Counted from the stretch's first letter, positions 1 through 6,896 are shown. The stretch is 12,912 bases of DNA from Solirubrobacteraceae bacterium (GCA_030151725.1 JASLDD010000047.1:1-12912), one strand, 5' to 3'. Notes: generated by a model not told the origin, from the letters alone. A program made the numbers and translations.

Positions 1-1
1 G

Positions 2-37
2 TCCTTGTCTGACTCGACCCACGACCACCTCACCTGA
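2..37 (+). CDS. C-terminal end of upstream gene, probably rplW (partial)
   Basis: Only about 11 codons are visible. The frame beginning at base 2 runs open and ends in TGA at 35-37, overlapping the rplB ATG by one base (TGATG), the same junction seen repeatedly downstream. In the S10 operon the gene before rplB is normally rplW (L23), so this may be an extended L23 tail. The residues themselves are not diagnostic. Another frame stops at 10-12 and could equally be the end of the upstream gene, leaving a 24-base gap. Confidence 0.3.
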   Translation, partial: SLSDSTHDHLT

Positions 38-882
38 TGCCGATACGCAAGCCAAAGCCCACCAGCCCGGGTCGCCGGTTCGTGTCCTACCCGGACTTCG
101 CGGAGATCACCAAGGACAAGCCCGAGAAGTCGCTCGTTGAGGGGCTTAAGAAGAGCGGCGGTCGCAACGCGCTCGGACGCAAGACCGCGCGGCACCGCGG
201 TGGAGGGGCAAAGCGTGCCTACAGGCGCATCGACTTCAAGCGCCGCAAGGATGGCGTGAATGCCCGCGTGGCAGCCATCGAGTACGACCCCAACCGCTCC
301 GCCTACATCGCGCTGCTGCACTACGTTGACGGCGAGAAGCGCTACATCCTCGCTCCCCAGAGGCTCACCGTGGGCATGACGGTGGCCTCGGGCGACGGCG
401 CCGACATCGCGGTCGGCAACTGCATGGAGCTCGCGCGGATGCCGGTCGGGACCGTCGTGCACAACATCGAGCTGCAACCAGGCCGCGGTGGTCAGATGGC
501 GCGCTCGGCTGGCGCCTCAGCCCAGCTGATGGCCAAGGACGGTGAGATGGCAACGCTTCGCCTCCCCTCGGGGGAGATGCGCATGGTCCGCGCCGAGTGC
601 CGCGCCACGGTGGGCACGATTGGCAACGCCGAGCACCAAAACGTCAAGGTGGGTAAGGCTGGACGCAAGCGCCACATGGGCGTGCGACCGCAGACCCGCG
701 GTGTGGCCATGAACCCGGTCGACCACCCGCACGGTGGAGGCGAGGGCTCGACCACGGCGGGTCGTCACCCGGTGACCCCGTGGGGCGTGCCCACGCTGGG
801 CTACCGCACCCGCAAAAAGAACAAGACCTCGAGTCGATACATCGTGCGCGGACGCCGCCGCGGGAAGGGCAAGCAAAGATGA
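37..882 (+). CDS. rplB: 50S ribosomal protein L2 (uL2)
   Basis: L2 is a primary 23S rRNA-binding protein needed for subunit joining and for the peptidyl-transferase region. The 281-residue product has the normal family length. It starts with the typical MPIRKPKPTSPGRR and carries the RHRGGGAKR rRNA-binding stretch near residues 52-60. The hallmark MNPVDHPHGGGEG lies at about 225-237 and includes the conserved histidine implicated in catalysis and subunit association. The C-terminus is very basic, as usual. No Shine-Dalgarno (SD) sequence precedes the ATG, but that ATG overlaps an upstream stop (TGATG, 35-39), which favours translational coupling. The stop overlaps the rpsS start as ATGA. Confidence 0.98.
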   Translation: MPIRKPKPTSPGRRFVSYPDFAEITKDKPEKSLVEGLKKSGGRNALGRKTARHRGGGAKRAYRRIDFKRRKDGVNARVAAIEYDPNRSAYIALLHYVDGEKRYILAPQRLTVGMTVASGDGADIAVGNCMELARMPVGTVVHNIELQPGRGGQMARSAGASAQLMAKDGEMATLRLPSGEMRMVRAECRATVGTIGNAEHQNVKVGKAGRKRHMGVRPQTRGVAMNPVDHPHGGGEGSTTAGRHPVTPWGVPTLGYRTRKKNKTSSRYIVRGRRRGKGKQR

Positions 883-1151
883 GCCGTTCAAGTAAGAAGG
901 GCCCTTGGGTGGAAGAGCGCTTGATGAACCGCATCGAAGCGCTGAACGCTGCCAACAACAAAAAAATGCTCAGGACCTGGTCGCGCGCGTCGACGATCTT
1001 CCCGGAGATGGTCGGCCACACGATCGCTGTGCACGACGGCAAGAAACACGTGCCTGTGTTCGTCAGCGAGTCCATGGTCGGTCACAAGCTCGGCGAGTTC
1101 GCCCCGACGCGCACCTTCCGCGGACACGCAGGTTCAGGGAAGGTCAGATGA
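879..1151 (+). CDS. rpsS: 30S ribosomal protein S19 (uS19)
   Basis: S19 sits in the head of the small subunit, contacts S13 and helps form the A-site finger bridge. The 90-residue product shows the family signature throughout: SRSSKKGPWVEERL at the start, WSRASTIFPEMVGHTIAVHDGK in the middle, and MVGHKLGEFAPTRTFRGH at the end. Its length is normal. The start is the ATG overlapping the rplB stop (ATGA, 879-882). An in-frame upstream ATG exists inside rplB but would add a stretch foreign to the family. The stop overlaps the rplV start by four bases (1148-1151). Confidence 0.98.
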   Translation: MSRSSKKGPWVEERLMNRIEALNAANNKKMLRTWSRASTIFPEMVGHTIAVHDGKKHVPVFVSESMVGHKLGEFAPTRTFRGHAGSGKVR

Positions 1152-1855
1152 GCCCCGACGAGGAGACTCCTGTGGAGGGCGCCGAGCCCGAGCAGACAGA
1201 GGCCAAAGCGGCCAAAAAACCTGCGCGCAAAAAAGCTGTGAAAGCTGTCAAAGCCAAAGAGACGACAGCTGAGGCCACGCCTGCGGACGGCGATGATGAG
1301 AGCAAGCCTGCCGGCGAGCAGAAAGTCACCGCGGAGAAAAAACGCACAGCCAAAAAAGCCACGCGCGCGAAAGCCGCCGCTCCAGGGGACGCCGGCGAGG
1401 CGAAGGAGGTCGCCGAGGTTCAGGAGGCCGCCAAACCCGCCAAAAAAGTTGCTCGCGCTGCAGCCTCCAGCGTCAAAGGCCCCCCTCGTCGTAAAGTTGT
1501 CGCCGCCCACGCGCGCTACGTGCGCACGTCCGCCCGCAAGGCGCGGATGGTCTGCGGTCACATTCGAGGGAAGTCCGTCGAGGAGGCACGCGCTATCCTC
1601 GCCTTCACCCCTCGTGAGGTGGCCCGCGATTGGAGCAAGTTGCTCGAGTCTGCGGTGGCAAACGCCGAGAGCAATCACGAATTGCTCGAGGACGATCTGA
1701 TCGTCCGGGAGGCATTTGCCGACGAAGGGCCGACGATCAAGCGCTTTCGGCCGCGCGCGATGGGACGCGCGACACCGATCCGCAAGCGCACCAGCCACCT
1801 GACAATCACATTGACCCCGGCGCCTGAGCCCGGGAAGAGCAAGCGAAACTCCTAG
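1148..1855 (+). CDS. rplV: 50S ribosomal protein L22 (uL22) with a long N-terminal extension
   Basis: L22 binds 23S rRNA and its beta-hairpin lines the nascent-peptide exit tunnel. The product is 235 residues, about twice the usual ~110-120. The recognisable L22 core begins near residue 116 (KVVAAHARYVRTSARKARMV) and includes FRPRAMGRATPIRKRTSHL at 200-218, the hairpin region. Residues 1-115 are Ala/Lys/Glu-rich low complexity with histone-H1-like words (KKPARKKA, KKRTAKKATRAK, AKPAKKVARA) and look disordered. Lysine codons are 19 AAA to 2 AAG in residues 1-116, but 0 AAA to 7 AAG in the rest, and five A6 runs occur. The start is the ATG overlapping the rpsS stop. No Met codon lies near the core, so the extension is probably translated. 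Identity is sure; the extension's role is unknown. Confidence 0.95.
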   Translation: MSPDEETPVEGAEPEQTEAKAAKKPARKKAVKAVKAKETTAEATPADGDDESKPAGEQKVTAEKKRTAKKATRAKAAAPGDAGEAKEVAEVQEAAKPAKKVARAAASSVKGPPRRKVVAAHARYVRTSARKARMVCGHIRGKSVEEARAILAFTPREVARDWSKLLESAVANAESNHELLEDDLIVREAFADEGPTIKRFRPRAMGRATPIRKRTSHLTITLTPAPEPGKSKRNS

Positions 1856-1867
1856 AGAGACTGAGAA

Positions 1868-2794
1868 ATGGGACAAAAGGTTCATCCAGAGGCTATGCGC
1901 GTGGGTTACATCCACGACTGGAAGTCCAACTGGTACAACGAGCGCAACTTCGCGGAGTACCTGGCTGAGGATGTGCGCGTTCGCGAGCACATCGTGAACA
2001 AGCTTGCCCACGCGGGCCTGTCGGACATCACGATCCGCAAGGACGCTCAGGAGCTCGAGGTCAACATCCATACGGCTCGCCCGGGCATCGTGATCGGCAA
2101 GTCCGGGACCGAAGTCGATGCTCTGCGCCGCGATCTGCACCGGATGACCAAAAAGCAGATCAAGGTCAACATCCTCGAGATCAAGCGACCCGAGCTCGAC
2201 GCCAAGCTCGTCGCCCAGTCGATCGCCGAGCAGCTTCAAAACCGCGTGGCCTTCCGCCGCGCCATGAAGCGCGCGCTGACAAGCGCGATGCGCTCGGGTG
2301 CCAAGGGCGTGAAGGTCCAGGTAGCCGGACGTCTGGGCGGCGCCGAGATGGCCCGCACGGAAAGCTACTCGGATGGACGTGTGCCGCTGCACACCATGCG
2401 CGCGGACATCGACTACGGCTTCTACGAGGCGCGCACCACCTTCGGGCGCATCGGTGTCAAGTGTTGGGTCAACAAGGGCGAAATCATGCCCGAGGGCTAC
2501 ACCGGCGCCGATCTCACCGACATGACGGCTCCGGCTCCGCCGAGCAACGACCGCGACGGTCGTGGCGGCCGCGATGGTCGCGACGGTCGTGGACGCGGGC
2601 GCGGCGGTGGGGGACCGGGTGGCGGTGGCGGCGGCGGACGTGGACGCGGTCCCGGTGGCCCCGGCGGCGGACGTGGCCCAGGCGGCGGCGGACGTGGTCC
2701 CGGTGGGCCAGGCGGTGGCGGCGGACGCGGTCCCGGTGGACCCGGTGGCGGCGGTGGACGTGGACGCGGCCCCGGTGGCGGAGGTGGGCGCTGA
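1868..2794 (+). CDS. rpsC: 30S ribosomal protein S3 (uS3) with a Gly/Arg/Pro-rich C-terminal tail
   Basis: S3 lies at the mRNA entry channel and, with S4 and S5, has helicase activity on mRNA. Residues 1-215 are a complete S3: the MGQKVHPEAMRVG start, a type-II KH domain with GIVIGKSG at 73-80, and the C-terminal domain with AGRLGGAEMARTE at 153-165 and the conserved IDYGFYEARTTFGRIGVKCW. From about 221 to 308 the protein becomes Pro/Asp and then almost only Gly, Arg and Pro (GRGR, GGRGPGG repeats). This resembles eukaryotic GAR/RGG RNA-binding tails and is not part of the S3 fold. S3 tails vary in actinobacteria, but this one is extreme. The gene starts 12 bases after rplV with a weak GAGA-rich leader. 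Its stop overlaps rplP as TGATG. Confidence 0.97.
   Translation: MGQKVHPEAMRVGYIHDWKSNWYNERNFAEYLAEDVRVREHIVNKLAHAGLSDITIRKDAQELEVNIHTARPGIVIGKSGTEVDALRRDLHRMTKKQIKVNILEIKRPELDAKLVAQSIAEQLQNRVAFRRAMKRALTSAMRSGAKGVKVQVAGRLGGAEMARTESYSDGRVPLHTMRADIDYGFYEARTTFGRIGVKCWVNKGEIMPEGYTGADLTDMTAPAPPSNDRDGRGGRDGRDGRGRGRGGGGPGGGGGGGRGRGPGGPGGGRGPGGGGRGPGGPGGGGGRGPGGPGGGGGRGRGPGGGGGR
2558..2791 (+). repeat. G-rich repetitive coding tract (S3 tail)
   Basis: This stretch is built of short degenerate units such as GGACGTGGTCCCGGTGG and GGCGGTGGCGGC. It encodes the Gly/Arg/Pro tail of S3 at residues 231-308. The + strand (mRNA sense) carries many runs of three or more G, so it could form G-quadruplexes in mRNA or non-template DNA. 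It is also a likely place for replication slippage and unit-number variation between strains. Confidence 0.8.
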
Positions 2795-3204
2795 TGCTCT
2801 CTCCCAAGCGCGTAAAGCACCGCAAGCAGCACCGTGGTCACCGGCGTGGCACCTCGCGTGGGCAGCTGCACGTCCAGTTTGGCGAGTACGGGCTGAAGGC
2901 CCTCGAGGGTGGCTGGCTCACCAACCGCCAGATCGAGGCTGCCCGAATCGCGATGACGCGCAAGATCAAGCGTGGCGGGAAGGTGTGGATCAATGTCTTC
3001 CCCGACAAGCCGGTCACCAAGAAGCCCGCCGAGACACGCATGGGCTCGGGCAAGGGCTCGCCCGAAGGCTGGGTTGCGGTGGTCAAGCCCGGAAGGGTGA
3101 TGTTCGAGCTGGCGGGTGTCTCAGAGCCTCTGGCCCGCGAAGCGATCCGACTGGCGGCGCACAAGCTGCCGGTGAAAACCAAGTTTGTGTTGCGTGAGGA
3201 CTAG
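2794..3204 (+). CDS. rplP: 50S ribosomal protein L16 (uL16)
   Basis: L16 binds near the A site and the peptidyl-transferase centre and organises tRNA elbow contacts. The 136-residue product has normal length, starting MLSPKRVKHRKQHRG and containing FGEYGLKALEGGWLTNRQIEAARIAMTR, VWINVFPDKPVTKKPAETRMGSGKG and a family-typical end (AAHKLPVKTKFV). The start codon overlaps the rpsC stop by one base (TGATG). A translation frame continues upstream through the repetitive S3 tail, but it is an out-of-frame shadow. rpmC follows after six bases. Confidence 0.98.
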   Translation: MLSPKRVKHRKQHRGHRRGTSRGQLHVQFGEYGLKALEGGWLTNRQIEAARIAMTRKIKRGGKVWINVFPDKPVTKKPAETRMGSGKGSPEGWVAVVKPGRVMFELAGVSEPLAREAIRLAAHKLPVKTKFVLRED

Positions 3205-3210
3205 GCAGCG

Positions 3211-3420
3211 ATGAAGGCAAGCGAACTACGCGATCTCGACGACGGCGAACTCGCGAAGCGAACCGGCGAGCTCGGCAAAGAGGTCTTTGGACTGCGCTTT
3301 GCCAACGCGACCGGCGAACTCGACAACACCGCCGGCCTGAGCCGCGCACGACGCGATCTCGCTCGCGCGCTGACAGTGGCACGTGAGCGTGAGCGCGCGA
3401 GTGCCAACAAAGGCAACTGA
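3211..3420 (+). CDS. rpmC: 50S ribosomal protein L29 (uL29)
   Basis: L29 sits on the large subunit near the tunnel exit beside L23, where trigger factor and the signal recognition particle dock. The 69-residue product has the usual length and a two-helix pattern: MKASELRDLDDGELAKRTGELGKEVFGLRFANATGELDNTAGLSRARRDLARALTVARERE. The motif LRFANATGELDNT matches the family's LRFQ.ATGQLENT. A GAGGA at 3196-3200, inside the end of rplP, is a possible SD about 10 bases before the ATG. Confidence 0.96.
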   Translation: MKASELRDLDDGELAKRTGELGKEVFGLRFANATGELDNTAGLSRARRDLARALTVARERERASANKGN

Positions 3421-3448
3421 CTTCTTCAGGACAGGATGAACGAACCAA

Positions 3449-4087
3449 ATGGCTGACCAACAAGACGACCCCACTCCAGAGACTCCCGCCGACGCCCCCG
3501 AGGCGCAGGCTCCCGCCGAGCAACCCGAGACCGTAGAGCAGGCCGAGGCGCCCGAGGCGGCTGCCGAGGTCGCGGACGCTCCCGAGGAGCCGGCGACGCC
3601 GGCCGAGCCCGAGGTCCAGCTTCCGCCCAAGGAGCGCCGCCGCCAGGCGCGCTCGAAACACGCGGGCGAGGCCAAGCCGGCGCGCTCTCCCGAGGAGCGT
3701 CACGCAGCGCGTGTGGCCGAGCGGCGCGACAAGGCAGTGCGCCGTCGGGCGCGCCGCCTGCAGGAACGCGCCAAGGCAGCCGAGCGTCGCGCATCCGCGC
3801 CCGCACCCGAGCCGCTCGCTCCTGTCCACGCCGCGGTCGAGGGCACACGTCGCGTTCGCCAGGGCGTCGTCGTCTCAGACAAGGCCGCCAAGACGATCAC
3901 CGTGCGCATCGACGTTGCCCGCCGGCACCGTCGCTACGAGAAGATCGTTCGCAGCTCGAGCACCGTGCACGCGCACGACGAGAACAACGACGCCAACGAG
4001 GGCGACGTGGTTCGTGTGATCGAGAGCAGGCCGCTTTCGCGCACCAAGCGCTGGGCGCTCGTCGACGTGGTGGAGCGCGCCCGATGA
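3449..4087 (+). CDS. rpsQ: 30S ribosomal protein S17 (uS17) with a long N-terminal extension
   Basis: S17 is an early-assembly OB-fold protein that binds the 5' domain of 16S rRNA. The product is 212 residues against the usual ~80-90. The S17 domain is residues ~132-212: RRVRQGVVVSDKAAKTITV, RHRRYEKIVRSSSTVHAHDE and the NEGDVVRVIESRPLSRTKRW motif. Residues 1-57 are Pro/Ala/Glu-rich and acidic, 61-115 strongly basic with a helical Arg/Ala/Glu pattern, and 116-130 a Pro/Ala linker. This charge-segregated extension is not part of the S17 fold. The ATG at 3449 follows rpmC by 28 bases with only a distant AGGA. A seven-codon ATG frame (3436-3456) overlaps it. A later start is possible, but no good internal Met exists before the core. 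The stop overlaps rplN as ATGA, joining the S10 and spc gene sets. Confidence 0.93.
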   Translation: MADQQDDPTPETPADAPEAQAPAEQPETVEQAEAPEAAAEVADAPEEPATPAEPEVQLPPKERRRQARSKHAGEAKPARSPEERHAARVAERRDKAVRRRARRLQERAKAAERRASAPAPEPLAPVHAAVEGTRRVRQGVVVSDKAAKTITVRIDVARRHRRYEKIVRSSSTVHAHDENNDANEGDVVRVIESRPLSRTKRWALVDVVERAR

Positions 4088-4452
4088 TCCAGAACGAGAC
4101 CCGCTTGCGTGTGGCCGACAACTCCGGCGCACGCGAAATCCTCTGCATCCGCGTGAAGGGTGGCTCCAAGCGCCGCTACGCGTTCGTGGGCGATGTGATC
4201 ACAGCCACCGTCAAGCAGGCCAACCCACAGGGCACCGTCAAAAAGGGCGAGGTGGTGACCGCTGTGGTGGTCCGCACGAAGAAGCCCATCGGCCGCGACG
4301 ACGGCACCTACATTGCCTTCGACGAGAACGCCGCTGTGATCATCGACGACCAGAACAACCCGCGGGGCACCCGTGTGTTTGGTCCGGTGGCGCGCGAACT
4401 ACGCGAGCGCAACTTCATGAAGATCGTCTCGCTCGCGCCGGAGGTGCTGTGA
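4084..4452 (+). CDS. rplN: 50S ribosomal protein L14 (uL14)
   Basis: L14 binds 23S rRNA, forms an intersubunit bridge and is the docking site for the silencing factor RsfS. The 122-residue product is full-length and typical: MIQNETRLRVADNSGAREI at the start, then IRVKGGSKRRYAFVGDVI, the KKGEVVTAVVVRTKKP motif, and RGTRVFGPVARELRERNFMKIVSLAPEVL at the end. It starts inside the rpsQ stop (ATGA, 4084-4087), so the classical S10/spc operon boundary has no room for a promoter here. The end overlaps rplX. Confidence 0.98.
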   Translation: MIQNETRLRVADNSGAREILCIRVKGGSKRRYAFVGDVITATVKQANPQGTVKKGEVVTAVVVRTKKPIGRDDGTYIAFDENAAVIIDDQNNPRGTRVFGPVARELRERNFMKIVSLAPEVL

Positions 4453-4817
4453 TGGCTCGCAAACCAGCCAAAGCAACTACCAAGCGCCGCCACATGAAGA
4501 TCCGCTCCGGCGACAACGTCGAGGTGATCTCGGGCAAGGACCGCGGCAAGTCCGGACGCGTCCTGCGCGTCGACCCAGACCGTGAACGTGTGTTCGTGGA
4601 GGGTCTGGCCATGATCAAGCGCCACACCCGCCCCTCCCAGGTCGCCGGCGCCCAGAGCGAGGCGGCGATGGGCGGCGTGATCGAGCGCGAGGGTCCCATC
4701 CACGTATCCAACGTCATGCTGCTCGACGCCAAAGGCAAGCGCACTCGCGTGCGAATCGAGCGCGAGGACGGCAACCGCTACCGCGTGGCCAAGAGCTCCG
4801 GCGCGAGGCTCGACTGA
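4452..4817 (+). CDS. rplX: 50S ribosomal protein L24 (uL24)
   Basis: L24 is an assembly-initiator protein that ends up at the tunnel exit. The product is 121 residues. After a short basic leader it shows the KOW motif (MKIRSGDNVEVISGKDRGKSGRVLRV), followed by VFVEGLAMIKRHTRP and the GGVIEREGPIHVSNVML segment. I chose the ATG at 4452, which overlaps the rplN stop (TGATG). The GTG immediately upstream at 4449 would give one extra residue and a GTGA overlap; the sequence cannot separate the two. The rplE ATG follows after four bases. Confidence 0.96.
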   Translation: MARKPAKATTKRRHMKIRSGDNVEVISGKDRGKSGRVLRVDPDRERVFVEGLAMIKRHTRPSQVAGAQSEAAMGGVIEREGPIHVSNVMLLDAKGKRTRVRIEREDGNRYRVAKSSGARLD

Positions 4818-4821
4818 CCTC

Positions 4822-5745
4822 ATGGCCGCAGCTACAGACACAGCCCCCACGGCGCGCCTGAAGACGCGCTACCTCGAGGAGATCCGCCCAGCGCTGATGG
4901 AGCGGTTCGGCTACTCCTCGGTCATGCAGGCGCCCAAGCTCGAGAAGATCACGCTCAACATGGGCGTGGGCCTCGCCAAGCAGGACTCCAAAGTGCTCAA
5001 GGCGGCAACCGAACAGCTCGCGACGATCGCCGGGCAGCAGCCGAACGTGCGCCGTGCGCGCAAGTCCATCGCCGCCTTCAAATTGCGCGAGGGCATGCCC
5101 GTCGGGGTCACCGTGACGCTGCGCGCGGAGCGCGGCTATGAGTTCCTCGACCGCCTCGTCTCGATCGCCATCCCTCGTATTCGCGATTTCCGCGGCTTGA
5201 ACCCGCGCTCCTTCGACGGTCGCGGCAACTACTCCATGGGCGTCAAAGAGCAGATCATCTTCCCGGAGATCGACTACGACGCGATCGACGCTGTGCGCGG
5301 GCTGGACATCACCATTACAACCTCCGCGGCCAGCGACCTGGAGGCATACGCCCTGCTAGCAGCCTTCGGAATGCCGTTCTCGGCCGACCGTCGCCCCAAG
5401 GGCTACGACCCCGAGGCCGACGCCGCCGCCGAACGCGCCCACGAGCAGGCCGAAGTCGAGAGCGCAGCAGCTGCGGTCACGGCAGCTGCCGATGCGACAG
5501 CAGCAGCAGAGGCCAAAGCAGCAGCGGCAGAGGCCAAGGCCGCCAAGGCCGCCGCCGGGAAGTCCGCGAAGAGCCAGCCCGAGCCTGAGGCTGCCGCCGA
5601 GGCCGAGGCCGACACACAATCAGAGGCCTCCGCTGAGCCTGAGGCCACAAGTGAGACTGAGCCCGAGGCAGCCGCTGAGGCTGAGCCCGAGACCGCGCAG
5701 ACCGACGGGGATGCGCAGACTACCGAGAAAGAGAGCACCGACTGA
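4822..5745 (+). CDS. rplE: 50S ribosomal protein L5 (uL5) with a long Ala/Glu-rich C-terminal tail
   Basis: L5 binds 5S rRNA in the central protuberance and contacts P-site tRNA and S13. Residues ~12-190 are a normal L5: LKTRYLEEIRPALMERFGYSSVMQAPKLEKITLNMGVG, QQPNVRRARKSIAAFKLREGMPVG, RGLNPRSFDGRGNYSMGVKEQIIFPEIDYD and a final AFGMPFSAD. The family normally stops there at ~180-190 residues. Here another ~115 residues follow: first an Ala/Glu/Lys segment (200-250) likely to be helical, then a very acidic Glu/Pro/Ala/Thr segment (252-307). The tail uses GCA and GAG codons heavily in parts, unlike the core. No SD is seen. The stop overlaps rpsN as TGATG. Core identity is sure; the tail has no recognised function. 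Confidence 0.96.
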   Translation: MAAATDTAPTARLKTRYLEEIRPALMERFGYSSVMQAPKLEKITLNMGVGLAKQDSKVLKAATEQLATIAGQQPNVRRARKSIAAFKLREGMPVGVTVTLRAERGYEFLDRLVSIAIPRIRDFRGLNPRSFDGRGNYSMGVKEQIIFPEIDYDAIDAVRGLDITITTSAASDLEAYALLAAFGMPFSADRRPKGYDPEADAAAERAHEQAEVESAAAAVTAAADATAAAEAKAAAAEAKAAKAAAGKSAKSQPEPEAAAEAEADTQSEASAEPEATSETEPEAAAEAEPETAQTDGDAQTTEKESTD

Positions 5746-5930
5746 TGGCTAAGACTTCTCAGCGCGTCAAGCAGGCGCGGACTCCCAAGTTCAAGACACG
5801 TGCCTATACTCGCTGCACCCGTTGCGGCCGTCCGCGTGCGGTGTACAAGAAGTTCGGGGTGTGCCGCATCTGCCTTCGCGAGCTCGCCCACAACGGCCAG
5901 ATCCCCGGGATGACCAAGTCCTCCTGGTAG
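5745..5930 (+). CDS. rpsN: 30S ribosomal protein S14, zinc-binding type (uS14)
   Basis: S14 is a late-assembling protein in the head of the 30S subunit. The 61-residue product is the short zinc-ribbon (C+) form, with four cysteines at 24, 27, 40 and 43 (CTRC and CRIC) and the typical end RELAHNGQIPGMTKSSW. Many actinobacteria also carry a longer zinc-free S14 elsewhere, controlled by zinc; that cannot be judged here. The start overlaps the rplE stop by one base. A 25-base gap separates it from rpsH. Confidence 0.98.
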   Translation: MAKTSQRVKQARTPKFKTRAYTRCTRCGRPRAVYKKFGVCRICLRELAHNGQIPGMTKSSW

Positions 5931-5955
5931 AGGTCTGAAAGAGAGCCAGCAAACC

Positions 5956-6363
5956 ATGTCAATGACCGATCCGATAGCCGACTTCCTGACGCGCGTTCGC
6001 AATGCGATCCACGCTGCGCATGAGACAGTCGAGCTACCCGCCTCAAAACTGAAGAGCGAGCTTGCGCGCATCCTCGACGAGCAGGGCTACATTGACTCGT
6101 GGTCCGTCATCGACACCCCCGAGGGGGCTGCCGGCCAGCTGATCCAGATTCGCCTCAAGTACACCGAGGATCGTCGCTCGGCGATCTCGGGCCTGCGGCG
6201 CGTTTCGCGACCGGGACGGCGCACATATGTGGACGCCAAGCACATCCCCAAGGTGCTCGGCGGCATGGGCACCTCGATCATCTCCACCTCCCACGGCGTA
6301 ATGACCGGCCACGACGCACGCGCTGCCGGCGTTGGCGGCGAGGTCCTGGCACAGGTGTGGTGA
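5956..6363 (+). CDS. rpsH: 30S ribosomal protein S8 (uS8)
   Basis: S8 binds helix 21 of 16S rRNA early in assembly; in E. coli it also represses the spc operon by binding rplE mRNA. The 135-residue product has normal length: MTDPIADFLTRVRNAIHA, then PASKLKSELARILDEQGYI, and a conserved end with GGMGTSIISTSHGVMTGHDARAAGVGGEVLAQVW. Two starts are possible, ATG 5956 and ATG 5962; I took the first, which places the purine stretch GAAAGAGAG (5937-5945) about 10 bases upstream. The stop overlaps rplF (TGATG). Confidence 0.97.
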   Translation: MSMTDPIADFLTRVRNAIHAAHETVELPASKLKSELARILDEQGYIDSWSVIDTPEGAAGQLIQIRLKYTEDRRSAISGLRRVSRPGRRTYVDAKHIPKVLGGMGTSIISTSHGVMTGHDARAAGVGGEVLAQVW

Positions 6364-6896
6364 TGTCGAGAATCGGTAGACAGCCCATCCCCGTGCCTTC
6401 CGGCGTGACCGTTTCGATTGAGCCTGAGGAGGTCCGTGTGAATGGACCCAAAGGCGAACTCGCCGAGCGCGTGCACCGCGACATCGTCGTGACGCAAGAC
6501 GGCGATCAGCTGGTGGTCACGCGTCCGACGGACCGCGGCGAACACCGTGCGCTTCACGGACTGACGCGCTCGCTGGTGGCGAACATGGTCCAGGGCGTCA
6601 CAGCGGGCTATGAGAAGCGCCTCGAGATCCAGGGCGTCGGCTACCGCGCAGCGCTCAAGGGCAAGAATCTCGAGCTGGCGGTCGGCTACTCGCACCCCGT
6701 TCCCATCCCCGCGCCCGACGGCATCGAATTCGAGGTTCCCCAGCCCACCCGTGTGGTCGTCAAGGGCATCTCCAAGCAGCTCGTCGGCGAGACCGCGGCG
6801 ATCATCCGCAAGCAGCGCCCACCCGAGCCCTACAAGGGCAAGGGCATCCGCTACGAGGGCGAGCATGTGGTCCGCAAGGTGGGCAAGCGCGCATGA
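6363..6896 (+). CDS. rplF: 50S ribosomal protein L6 (uL6)
   Basis: L6 binds 23S rRNA near the sarcin-ricin loop and the factor-binding site. The 177-residue product has the normal length and two repeated alpha/beta domains: MSRIGRQPIPVPSGV opens the first; GYEKRLEIQGVGYRAALKG opens the second; the end carries the signature PEPYKGKGIRYEGEHVVRKVGKRA. The start overlaps the rpsH stop. The TGA at 6894-6896 also lies inside an ATGA, like other junctions, but the frame beginning there is a 53-codon arginine-rich ORF and not the next ribosomal gene. The true next gene starts 159 bases later. Confidence 0.98.
   Translation: MSRIGRQPIPVPSGVTVSIEPEEVRVNGPKGELAERVHRDIVVTQDGDQLVVTRPTDRGEHRALHGLTRSLVANMVQGVTAGYEKRLEIQGVGYRAALKGKNLELAVGYSHPVPIPAPDGIEFEVPQPTRVVVKGISKQLVGETAAIIRKQRPPEPYKGKGIRYEGEHVVRKVGKRA

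Noticed and set aside
1082..2392. 436-codon open frame on the minus strand opposite rplV and rpsC
   Set aside because: It lies fully antisense to two well-identified ribosomal genes, has no recognisable family and reflects high GC with few stop codons.
2558..2791. CRISPR-like or satellite repeat array
   Set aside because: The repeats are short, degenerate and in frame as Gly/Arg/Pro codons of S3, with no spacer structure.
2497..2871. Minus-strand polyproline ORF opposite the S3 tail
   Set aside because: It is simply the antisense of the G-rich repeats and does not resemble a real proline-rich protein gene.
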